The notes under the pieces were generated by a model. That model ran no database searches. It was given only the letters and a program-made list of their open reading frames with translations, and was not told the DNA's origin. This document shows positions 28,569 to 35,793 of a stretch of DNA of 64,000 nt, piece after piece. The stretch is from NCBI GenBank assembly GCA_949282385.1, contig CASDOP010000012.1, positions 1 through 64,000 of the forward strand, given 5' to 3'. Source of the stretch: an uncultured Clostridia bacterium. GTDB lineage: Bacteria; Bacillota; Clostridia; Christensenellales; Borkfalkiaceae. Both the position numbers and the translations under genes were made by a program. Position 1 is the first letter of the stretch, and each line of letters opens with the position of its first letter.

Positions 28569-28858
28569 AATTTAAGGTTCCTTATGTCGGTGACGGGCGG
28601 TTTTTTGAAGAGCTCGTTGAAGTCTTCAAGGCAATCGAGCGCGTTGGCGATTTTCACGAGCGAAAAGAGCGATATTTCGCCCGTCTGCTCAAACCTTCTT
28701 ATAGAGCCATAGCTCACACCCGTCCTCTCGGCGAGCTGCCTTTGAGTAAGTTTCTTTTTCTTTCGTGCCGCCTTTTCACGTTTTACTAGCTCATACACAG
28801 TTCCCGTCAAAGACTGTGCAGACACAAAGTCAGATATATCAAAAGTGTTCTTTATCAT
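28565..28858 (-). CDS. hipB: HipB-family antitoxin (HTH)
   Basis: 97 residues with an XRE-type helix-turn-helix: KLTQRQLAERTGVSYGSIRR and FEQTGEISLFSLVKIANAL. HipB binds and neutralises HipA and represses the operon. A 16-bp perfect palindrome lies just upstream at 28902-28917 and is the obvious operator. Confidence 0.9.
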   Translation of the reverse strand: MIKNTFDISDFVSAQSLTGTVYELVKREKAARKKKKLTQRQLAERTGVSYGSIRRFEQTGEISLFSLVKIANALDCLEDFNELFKKPPVTDIRNLKL

Positions 28859-28901
28859 AGTACTAATATTTTAGCAATTATTCTTTATTATGTCAATATA
28901 T

Positions 28902-28917
28902 TGCCAAAATTTTGGCA
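28902..28917. promoter_or_regulatory. HipB operator candidate
   Basis: TGCCAAAATTTTGGCA is a perfect palindrome 44 bases before the hipB start. A related half, TTGCTAAAATATT on the minus strand (28879-28867), lies closer to the gene. Paired sites are usual for HipB. Confidence 0.65.
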
Positions 28918-28943
28918 GTTATAATTATAAGTCAGTAAAAAAA

Positions 28944-28974
28944 CTGCGGCGCCGAGACCAAATCGGCGCCGCAG
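28944..28974 (-). terminator. Palindromic terminator, copy 2
   Basis: CTGCGGCGCCGA / TCGGCGCCGCAG, loop GACCAAA, with a T run on the minus strand. It differs from copy 1 at 10976 only at the stem ends and one loop base. It lies downstream of the deaminase gene. Confidence 0.8.
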
Positions 28975-29123
28975 AACTTTGCTTAAAAAGGAAAAAATAC
29001 ATAGTAGTCAAAAGAAATTCTAATAATATCACCAGCCCACTTTTTTAATATAAAACTTAAGCTTAATATCATAATAGCTAATTCAAAAGTCATCAATCAT
29101 TTACACAAATAAAAACACTATTT

Positions 29124-29633
29124 CTAATTTAAATAATAAACATTGTAATTTCCTTTAATAAATGGCTTACATAGAATACACGGTTCTTTAGAAACATAAA
29201 TTGTACAAGTTTTTATTTTTTCCTGCGTACAAAATATCAGTTTCCTTTCAGCACAAGAAAATAATCTGGCAGTATCATGCATATTCCCATTAAAATATGA
29301 TTTAAAATACGATTGCATGCAAACTTTTTTTCTAATAGCTAAGGCAGGACTATAGCGACAAAATTGTGTTTGACATTTACTATTAAGAGATACAACATAA
29401 GCATCTTTATCTATAAAATTTTTCAATTCTAATTTAAATAACACAAAATCACTTTTTTGTTTCCAATTCATTATTGGGTATGTATCATCATAATCCACAC
29501 TTGCGCCGCTAACAGCAAAGTATTTTTTTCCATTAATGTTAGCATACGCAACACACTTATGCCTCTGATTTTTATTTGAAAATCTTGAATTCAATGCTTT
29601 TTTTAGTTTATTCAAATAAAAATTATTATTCAT
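29124..29633 (-). CDS. Deaminase-fold protein, probable toxin domain
   Basis: 169 residues. It carries the zinc-dependent deaminase signature: SCAERKLIF (C-A-E, with Cys replacing His as in CDA-like enzymes) and 25 residues later KEPCILCKPF (P-C-x-x-C). An early strand pair VAYANINGKKYFAVSGA fits the deaminase fold. Such small domains are common as tips of polymorphic toxins and as nucleotide or nucleic-acid deaminases in conflict systems. The start overlaps the preceding gene by 8 bases. It is very AT-rich, unlike the core genes. Substrate (C or A; nucleotide, RNA or DNA) cannot be told. Confidence 0.65.
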   Translation of the reverse strand: MNNNFYLNKLKKALNSRFSNKNQRHKCVAYANINGKKYFAVSGASVDYDDTYPIMNWKQKSDFVLFKLELKNFIDKDAYVVSLNSKCQTQFCRYSPALAIRKKVCMQSYFKSYFNGNMHDTARLFSCAERKLIFCTQEKIKTCTIYVSKEPCILCKPFIKGNYNVYYLN

Positions 29634-30259
29634 TTAATCCCATTTCCTTTAATAAAGCTTGCAATTCCATATTACAATGAAGAAAAAAATTCTCCAAACA
29701 ATTGCAAAATTTGACGCAGTCATCAATGCTATTTAGGTCACCATTATAAATGTCTTTTAAAGAATTACGAACACATATAATGATTTTAAAAAGGAAATTT
29801 TTAAAATCATTGTCATTATAAACCTGCTTCAAATTTTTGCACGCAAACAAATAACTTGCTAAGTCTTGAATCAGAAGCTCAAAATTTTCGTACTGTCCTT
29901 TATTATTTATTGCTTCTTTAATTAAATCAAAATTAATTATGCCGCAATGATTTACAAGATAAAACATAGAAAATTCAAGATAGTTTAACATCTCCGAAAA
30001 ATCGTATAAATTATCTAATGAATCTATAATCTCTAAAAAATTAGAATCAATAGCATTATTTTTGTACTTTAAAATAATTTTTACTTTAACGGCATCATAA
30101 TAATAGCCGCAAACATTTTCATCTACAATTTGGATTCCATTATTAACTTTTTTTTAAATAAGAATGTTTAAATATTAGAGCAGATATTGCCCCTCCATTT
30201 AACCATGAATCAACATTAAAATTATGTCTAACAACCTTATTATTCGCACTGTATTCCAT
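29626..30259 (-). pseudogene. Deaminase-linked gene interrupted by a frameshift at an A8 run
   Basis: One frame starts with MEYSANNKVVRHNFNVDSWL at 30259 and reads KHSYLKKK into a run of eight A's (30155-30148), then stops soon after. A shift by one base at the run continues as VNNGIQIVDENVCGYYYDAV through MLNYLEFSMFYLVNHCG to GLNE at 29626, overlapping the deaminase start. Together this gives about 210 residues, mostly helical. The downstream frame alone (from 29991) is 121 residues. It could be a mutation, a sequencing or assembly indel, or programmed slippage. It may encode the partner or immunity protein of the deaminase. No family recognised. Confidence 0.55.
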
Positions 30260-30271
30260 AGCAAATTTAGT

Positions 30272-30358
30272 TTATTTATACTTAAATTGCTCCAAATCAT
30301 TTGTAATTAGAGCTTGTCCATCCTCAGTTTTATATGATATAAAACCTATTGCACCTTT
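30272..30358 (-). pseudogene. C-terminal fragment of an unknown protein
   Basis: The minus strand reads KGAIGFISYKTEDGQALITN then DLEQFKYK and TAA. It begins after a stop exactly where the next gene's 3' end abuts (30359). It is a broken piece upstream of the deaminase pair, possibly the tail of a lost toxin or RHS-like gene. Confidence 0.35.
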
Positions 30359-30780
30359 TCAACGACAATCGTTATCATCCTTTCGCAGAGAAAGCAACAG
30401 CATACAGAAAAACAGCACTATTCCGACAGCAACGAGGATATGACCTATTCCTGCAATGCCGGAAATAGCTCCGTCAGGGGCTTCGCCACCAACGACTTCG
30501 AATAGCCGCGCACCAAAAGCATTATGCACATAACGCCAATGCCTGCGTTATATGTGGCCATGAACGGTATGTACAGCTTATGTTTTTGTAGCCCCAGCTT
30601 TTCATCGAACAGCGCAACGAGCAGGAATACGACCATGCCAAGCATAAACAGATGCACGTGCAATTTGCCTAGAGCGGTAACGCCCGTAAAGCCCATTGCC
30701 TTTGTAAACTCGCGGTAGAACACTCCGCACACCATTGCAAGCACGGCATACACAAGGGCAAACTTTATATGTCTTTTCAT
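30359..30780 (-). pseudogene. DUF2871-family membrane protein with a frameshift
   Basis: The first frame (from 30780) gives MKRHIKFALVYAVLAMVCGV, FTGVTALGKLHVHLFMLGMV and LLVRG, matching DUF2871, then runs off-family. One base later near 30500 the family sequence resumes: EAPDGAISGIAGIGHILVAV and GIVLFFCMLLL to TGA at 30361-30359. Four membrane helices in total. Either inactivated or an indel in the assembly. It is downstream of the flavin-binding gene by 20 bases. Confidence 0.75.
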
Positions 30781-30800
30781 AATTTCATCTCTGCATAGTT

Positions 30801-31196
30801 TCAGAATTTTATTTCAATCGGAGCGTGGGAGAACGACGAGATTGTAGCGGTAGCGTCTTTCAGATAATAAACAACCGTGTTTCCGTCGGGTCCCGTTTTA
30901 TACATTGCGCGAAGGTTGGGATAGGAATTAAGCATGCGTTCCTGAGCCTCCACCCTATCATCCTCGACAAGCGTTGCGGCAACCCTTATCCATTCGTCGC
31001 CCTTCATGGCGCACATTTCAACCTTGGGATTAGCCGCAATCTGATTTGCAACCGCCTTCCCCTTGCCCGTCTGTATGTACAGCTTGCCCTCGAAGATATT
31101 CACCGTTCCGAAAGGTCTTACCCTCGGCTGCTCGCCGTCCACCGTCGCCAGATAATAAGTCTCCACTTCCTTTAAAAAATCATATACTCGTTTCAT
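30801..31196 (-). CDS. Pyridoxamine-phosphate-oxidase-like flavin-binding protein
   Basis: 131 residues, AGGGAGGA ribosome site. Split-barrel features: VETYYLATVDGEQPRVRPFG, GKLYIQTGKGKAVANQIAAN with PKVEM, and a final ATISSFSHAP. Small proteins of this type bind FMN or F420 and act as reductases or stress proteins. It is co-directional with the frameshifted DUF2871 gene. The substrate is unknown. Confidence 0.85.
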   Translation of the reverse strand: MKRVYDFLKEVETYYLATVDGEQPRVRPFGTVNIFEGKLYIQTGKGKAVANQIAANPKVEMCAMKGDEWIRVAATLVEDDRVEAQERMLNSYPNLRAMYKTGPDGNTVVYYLKDATATISSFSHAPIEIKF

Positions 31197-31277
31197 TTTT
31201 GTTCCTCCCTATGTTTATTACATTATACTCCCATATTTCTTTCAAATCAATATCGTTAAATAATTTATTTTTATATA

Positions 31278-31306
31278 TTGACACGACAATATAAATATGT
31301 TAATAT
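31278..31306 (+). promoter_or_regulatory. Strong sigma-A promoter of the structured RNA
   Basis: TTGACA (31278-31283), exactly 17 bases, TAATAT (31301-31306). It matches the consensus closely and stands directly upstream of the structured RNA. Confidence 0.85.
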
Positions 31307-31311
31307 GTGCT

Positions 31312-31505
31312 TGTTGAAGGGCATAGCCAACTAAACAGTCGGGCGTAAAATAAGCCTGTTTGATCTGCCTTATGCAAGTGAGACTTTTCAAACAAATTTG
31401 ATTTACGCAACACTTTTTAATTAGTTGTGCCTGATAGGGTTCACAGAAGTAGTGCACCTTCTATCAGGCTACCATTATGCCCTCCGAACACCCGGAGGCT
31501 TTTTT
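31312..31505 (+). ncRNA. Structured RNA, about 195 nt, upstream of RNase III/Thg1-like genes
   Basis: No coding frame, but a promoter at 31278 and a terminator at 31481 bound it. Pairings I can draw: closing stem GGGCATA (31319-31325) with TATGCCC (31476-31482); AACTAA (31329-31334) with TTAGTT (31421-31426); hairpin AACAG/CTGTT (31334-31360) with inner GGGC/GCC; a possible pseudoknot of GCGTAAA (31343-31349) with TTTACGC (31402-31408); and a long apical hairpin GCCTGATAG (31429-31437) with CTATCAGGC (31461-31469). The GCATA word can also pair with TATGC at 31371. It could be an independent small RNA (6S-like is possible), a leader attenuator of the next gene, or a substrate or guide precursor for the RNase III/Thg1-like proteins. 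Transcription is well supported, identity is not. Confidence 0.7.
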
Positions 31506-31506
31506 A
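31481..31506 (+). terminator. Terminator of the structured RNA
   Basis: CCTCCG / CGGAGG with loop AACACC, followed by CTTTTTT. It ends 34 bases before the RNase III start codon, so the downstream genes need read-through or another promoter. Confidence 0.82.
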
Positions 31507-31539
31507 TTGCCTTGAATAACTATTTCTGCGGAGGTAACT

Positions 31540-32535
31540 ATGAACAAACAAGATTTACAGAACATTGAACAATTACTCGAATATGAGTTCAATGAAAGAG
31601 CAATATTGCAGCAGGCGTTTATAAGGCGCTCTTATTCACAAGAGCACGGCGGAGAAAACAACGAGGTCTTAGAATTTATTGGAGATAAAGCCCTTGATTT
31701 CATAGTCGTCAAAAAACTCGCCGAATATTATGGAGACTATACAAAAGACAATGAGTTTTCGACTGAATACAGAGAAGGTAAACTTACCGAAATAAAGAAG
31801 AAACTCGTGAACAGCTCTATGCTTGCACATAGAATTGATTGTCTCGGCTTAAACGAATATCTTATTATGGGCAAAGGCGACATTAAAAATAATGTTCAGG
31901 ACGAAGAACACGTCAAAGAAGACCTTTTTGAAGCCATAATCGGAGCGGTTGCCATAGACAGCGATTGGGATATGGAAGCTATACAAGACGCCATCGAAAA
32001 AATGCTCGACATTGAATATTACCTTGAAAACGGTTTCAACGACGAAGAAAACTATGTTGACATGATACAGCAATGGACACAGAAGCAATACGACGAACTT
32101 CCATTATACGAAGTATATCTCGAAGACGAAAATACGGAAGAATATACATGCAGACTGACGCTTCCCGACATAGACGGTTATTTTGAGGGCGAAGGTTACA
32201 GCAAAAGTCAGGCACGAATGGATGCCGCCGCTAAGGCATATTCCTACCTCGAAGAAAACGATATGCTTTTTACAATGGAGGACGAAGTCGGCGAACCTGA
32301 TGAAAACAGAGCCATAAATCAGTTACAAGAACTCGCGCAAAAGGGATATATTGAAATGCCCGAATACGTCTTTAAGGAATATCATGACGAGGACGGCAAC
32401 CCAGTATGGCACTGCGAATGTCATGTCGACGGACAGGAATACTACTACCATTACGATTTGCCGAGCAAGAAAGAAGCAAAGCGCAAAGCTGCCTACGATA
32501 TGCTAAGGCAAGTGCTTGGGTATTCGGACGATTAA
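31540..32535 (+). CDS. RNase III-family protein with two dsRNA-binding domains
   Basis: 331 residues against about 230 for normal bacterial RNase III; GGAGG ribosome site. Residues 1-150 are the nuclease: signature NNEVLEFIGDKALDF (Glu45, Asp49) and DLFEAIIGAVAID (Asp128, Glu131), so all four metal ligands appear intact. Residues about 170-236 and 258-328 are two dsRBDs (DMIQQWTQKQYDELPLYEVY and SQARMDAAAKAYSYL; NQLQELAQKGYIEMPEYVF and SKKEAKRKAAYDMLRQVLG). Bacterial RNase III usually has one dsRBD and sits with housekeeping genes, so this is a second, specialised enzyme. It is followed after 17 bases by the Thg1-like gene. Confidence 0.9.
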   Translation: MNKQDLQNIEQLLEYEFNERAILQQAFIRRSYSQEHGGENNEVLEFIGDKALDFIVVKKLAEYYGDYTKDNEFSTEYREGKLTEIKKKLVNSSMLAHRIDCLGLNEYLIMGKGDIKNNVQDEEHVKEDLFEAIIGAVAIDSDWDMEAIQDAIEKMLDIEYYLENGFNDEENYVDMIQQWTQKQYDELPLYEVYLEDENTEEYTCRLTLPDIDGYFEGEGYSKSQARMDAAAKAYSYLEENDMLFTMEDEVGEPDENRAINQLQELAQKGYIEMPEYVFKEYHDEDGNPVWHCECHVDGQEYYYHYDLPSKKEAKRKAAYDMLRQVLGYSDD

Positions 32536-32552
32536 ACTACTGGAGCCAAAAC

Positions 32553-33248
32553 ATGAAAAAAATATACACATACGGAGCAGCACAAAAACTTTATTCTCCA
32601 TTTAAAAAACTTGAAAGCAAATTTGACATTCACCTGAAAGCAGGCAACTATTATATATTACGTTTTGACGGTAAAGAGATGACGGCTGGATTCAAAATAA
32701 AACATCAGGCTATCAATGATATGTTTTTTAAAACAATGCGTGAAAGTTTTTATAACTTTGTCGACACTTTTAAAAAAACACTATTTGCATACTCATTTAG
32801 CGATGAGATTTCAATTTTATTTAAATCAAAAAAAACAGATGATGACTTCTCTCGCTCCGAAAAGCTATTGTCTTTATTATCAAGTCAATTAACATTAAAC
32901 TTTTATAAATCTGCAATTAAATATAATTTAGATTTAAAAAATAAAGATTGGTTATTTGATGCAAGAATTTTAGAAGTTACAAAAGAAGATACTTTATCAT
33001 ATTTTCAAGCCAGACAAGCCTTTGCTATAGATAAATACTTAACTCAATTAAAAGGACAATATGGGATAGACTATAAACTTCATAAGTCGGATGATATAAT
33101 TGAAGCACTGAAACTAAAAGGCGTTGAATACTCTAAACTAAATCCTGAATATGCATATGGTATAATGTATTCTAATAAAACTTCTATTAATCCATTTGAA
33201 TTTGCCGAAGACCCGACTAAACTCCGATTGGCTTGTTTCGGCACATAA
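32553..33248 (+). CDS. Thg1-like 3'-5' polymerase (tRNA-His guanylyltransferase family)
   Basis: 231 residues from the ATG at 32553; a longer frame upstream lies inside the RNase III gene. Thg1 landmarks: YYILRFDGKEMTAGFK (metal-binding Asp39, DGK as in the family RxDGRxF) and LFAYSFSDEISILF (Asp84-Glu85, matching YGxSDExSF), plus a helical palm/tail region. Family members add nucleotides in the 3'-to-5' direction, to tRNA-His or, in bacterial and archaeal Thg1-like proteins, to repair truncated tRNA 5' ends. It is co-directional with the RNase III gene and the structured RNA. Bacterial Thg1-like genes are uncommon, and a pairing with RNase III is new to me. Confidence 0.82.
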   Translation: MKKIYTYGAAQKLYSPFKKLESKFDIHLKAGNYYILRFDGKEMTAGFKIKHQAINDMFFKTMRESFYNFVDTFKKTLFAYSFSDEISILFKSKKTDDDFSRSEKLLSLLSSQLTLNFYKSAIKYNLDLKNKDWLFDARILEVTKEDTLSYFQARQAFAIDKYLTQLKGQYGIDYKLHKSDDIIEALKLKGVEYSKLNPEYAYGIMYSNKTSINPFEFAEDPTKLRLACFGT

Positions 33249-33381
33249 TTTTTCTATTTAATAAACAATTACAATGAAAGTTCATTTTTGTATAAACGAC
33301 TTGAATTGAATAACAGCAAAAGTTATCTACTGAAAACAACAAACATGAATCGCAGAGACTAAATAAGCATAATAATAACTA

Positions 33382-33933
33382 TTACACTTCAAAATACTTG
33401 TCTATCGAATGTCCTAAAAGGCGCATTATTGTAAGTTCATCCACAGCGTCAAGTAAAGCATTATGAGTTTCACAATAGCTATAATCGTTTGAGAGAAGCC
33501 TTAACATATTTTGTACCCCAAACCCAGATTTAAGCCTGCCTGTCCTACACAAAGGTGCGCCGTGCGGTATCATGGAGTTGTATTGAATGTATGCCGCAAG
33601 GCGCATTATATCGTACCATTCAAGCCCGCCAAGCTCTGGTAAATGCCCCTTGTCGAAAAGTGCGTTATATGCGAATAACTGCGTGATATTATGACCCGAA
33701 CAGGTATTTACAAGGTCAGCCATTGCCTCTTCTCTGGAGCAGATTATTGGCTTGCCTGCACGCTTATGTCCGAGCGCGGACGAGTACATCCCCCCTGCCA
33801 TATATTCGGGATTGAGTATGTAATATTTAGTTTCGACGGGTCGCATATCGTATGCGTCTGCTATTACAGCCCCTATCGACATTACCTTATCGCTCCACGT
33901 CGTTTCGGTATCGATTACCACAAATTTATCCAT
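33382..33933 (-). CDS. DnaQ-like DEDDh 3'-5' exonuclease
   Basis: 183 residues. ExoI motif FVVIDTETTW, ExoII FAYNALFDKGHLP, ExoIII ETHNALLDAVDEL give the Asp-Glu-Asp-Asp plus His set. It should trim DNA or RNA 3' ends. It starts 24 bases after the UvrD-like gene and is the last gene of the pPIWI-RE operon. It resembles the family of phage/defence exonucleases rather than the DNA polymerase proofreading subunit. Confidence 0.88.
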   Translation of the reverse strand: MDKFVVIDTETTWSDKVMSIGAVIADAYDMRPVETKYYILNPEYMAGGMYSSALGHKRAGKPIICSREEAMADLVNTCSGHNITQLFAYNALFDKGHLPELGGLEWYDIMRLAAYIQYNSMIPHGAPLCRTGRLKSGFGVQNMLRLLSNDYSYCETHNALLDAVDELTIMRLLGHSIDKYFEV

Positions 33934-33957
33934 TGTGATTTCCTCACTCTCTTCTAC

Positions 33958-35793
33958 TCAGTTAATCGCAATCTTACCCATGTTCTTTGCAGGCTTATAG
34001 TAACGTCCGATTGCTCCCTTTGTGATTGCATTGGCAACAGCATTAAGAAATGCTTCTTCATCCGGGATAACAATGTTATATATAGCATTTGTGCGTGTAT
34101 TCCAAAGCACGCCTTTTTTTAAACCCAGCGCAACCATATAGCTTGCACACTGCAAAAAATGTCTGTGCGTAAGCTCCGACACGAATTTGAGTTCGTAGAC
34201 GGTGTCCCCCTTTACAACATCAGCAAGCCCTAGCGCACTAAAAGCGACGTTGCCGCCAACATCACAAAATATTATTTTTGCCTCCACCTGCACGTCCTCA
34301 TTTTTACTTAATCGGCTTTTTAGCCTCTGAACAAGTGCGTCTCGCTCATCTATCCCAACAAAAGGAGTATGTACCTGCTCGCGATATCTTCTCTGCTTTG
34401 TTTCCAGCGACGTCATAAGAAGAATTTTCTTATCCAGCGAATCGTAATTCTTCATAGAATAAAGCCCCTTCTCCTGTGGGTGAATTGTAAAATACATCTC
34501 AAGGCTCTTGTCTATGTCATAGTTTTTGAAATACACCGCCTCCTGATAAATACCCACGCATGGCGACAAGTCAATAAGCTCGTCCCTGGTCTTTATATCT
34601 ATATTAGAGCTGCTAACGATCATTTCCGGAGATATACTGAGCAATGAGTAACATTGTTCGACAGACTCCTCATATTTGAAATCAAACATATCAGATATAT
34701 CCATATTGTCGATCGGATGCTCTTCATTCGGATTTGTCGAAAGAGTTTCCTCAGACAGAAAATCCTCCCCTCCGCTTACAAAAATTATATACTCCTTTCC
34801 TCGGCTTGCTGCCACACAGAATATATTGCGCAGTATTTCGTAGGATTGCTGTGGCTTACCAATACGCACCTGCCAATAGCTTTCAGTAAAGTCAAAAACG
34901 ACGCAGATTTTCCTCTCCATTCCCTTACTGCTGTCATATGTCGTAAATATTGCACATGTATTGTCAGGCACAACGGCACGGTTTCCGTCATCATCTGAAA
35001 TGCTTGCATAAACAGTCTTTTTATTGAACTTATAAGGGTAAGACTCCTCCAGCTCGTTGAGCACCTCTGTCATATCGCCAGTGCGTGAGCCAAGACACAG
35101 TATGTCACTCGGTTCATGCTCTGCTATAAATTTCGTAACTTCCTCTATCCCCATTTTCAAGACTTTACAATCAACATTTACGCCAGTAATACGCTTCTGC
35201 CATACACGTCCGAGCATTGCCGCATGGGGAGCAGATAGTCGAAAGCAATTAGTAAATTCAAGTCTTTCATAGTCCCTTAAAAAGCCATCTATAAAAGATG
35301 AGATATTTAAAGTCGTTTTATCGTATATCTTCTGCTCCATATCACCGACGGCAACTATCTGAATGGACGGGTTTTCGGCCTTTATCATTTCCAGCATATC
35401 GGCAAATTCCTGCTCTATATCCTGATACTCGTCTATAATCAGTACGTCGTAGCGCGGAATCATAGGTTTAACTCGGAGCACCTTCTGTATGAGATCGGGT
35501 ATTCCCGCTGACTCGCCGCAACTTTTGAGCAACATATAGGCAAACCCATGGTAATTAGTTACGGTTGTATTACGTTGATGAATTTTGGCTTTGGCATCCA
35601 ATTTGAGCAATTTGTTATATGTAAGGTATAAAATCTTTTTTCTCAAAGGATATGCCGCGCAGAGCTGTTGAATGGCCGTAGTCTTGCCGCTTCCTATACA
35701 CGCATCGACCAGAATATTTTTCCCGCTAAGAGCCACTTCAATAAAGTGTTGTTGTTCAACTGAAAGTTTAATAATCTTATCCATATATCTCAA
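33958..35793 (-). CDS. UvrD-like helicase fused to a PD-(D/E)xK nuclease
   Basis: 611 residues. Walker A VDACIGSGKTTAIQQL (about 30-45), Walker B VLIIDEYQDIEQEF, motif III VAVGDMEQKIY, and motif V/VI region CAIFTTYDSSKGMERKIC and NIFCVAASRGKEYIIF. The C-terminal 130 residues contain an AddB/RecB-like nuclease pattern: LADVVKGDTVYELKFVSEL followed by HRHFLQCASYMVAL (D, ExK, Q). The start overlaps the pPIWI stop by 4 bases, so it is translationally coupled. It is not part of the classical three-gene pPIWI-RE island; it looks like an extra strand-processing module. Confidence 0.82.
   Translation of the reverse strand: MRYMDKIIKLSVEQQHFIEVALSGKNILVDACIGSGKTTAIQQLCAAYPLRKKILYLTYNKLLKLDAKAKIHQRNTTVTNYHGFAYMLLKSCGESAGIPDLIQKVLRVKPMIPRYDVLIIDEYQDIEQEFADMLEMIKAENPSIQIVAVGDMEQKIYDKTTLNISSFIDGFLRDYERLEFTNCFRLSAPHAAMLGRVWQKRITGVNVDCKVLKMGIEEVTKFIAEHEPSDILCLGSRTGDMTEVLNELEESYPYKFNKKTVYASISDDDGNRAVVPDNTCAIFTTYDSSKGMERKICVVFDFTESYWQVRIGKPQQSYEILRNIFCVAASRGKEYIIFVSGGEDFLSEETLSTNPNEEHPIDNMDISDMFDFKYEESVEQCYSLLSISPEMIVSSSNIDIKTRDELIDLSPCVGIYQEAVYFKNYDIDKSLEMYFTIHPQEKGLYSMKNYDSLDKKILLMTSLETKQRRYREQVHTPFVGIDERDALVQRLKSRLSKNEDVQVEAKIIFCDVGGNVAFSALGLADVVKGDTVYELKFVSELTHRHFLQCASYMVALGLKKGVLWNTRTNAIYNIVIPDEEAFLNAVANAITKGAIGRYYKPAKNMGKIAIN

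Noticed and set aside
31312..31505. SRP RNA, tmRNA, RNase P RNA or T-box
   Set aside because: The hallmark motifs of these RNAs (such as the T-box AGGGTGGNACCGCG or the SRP tetraloop stem) are not present; 6S-like remains open but unproven.
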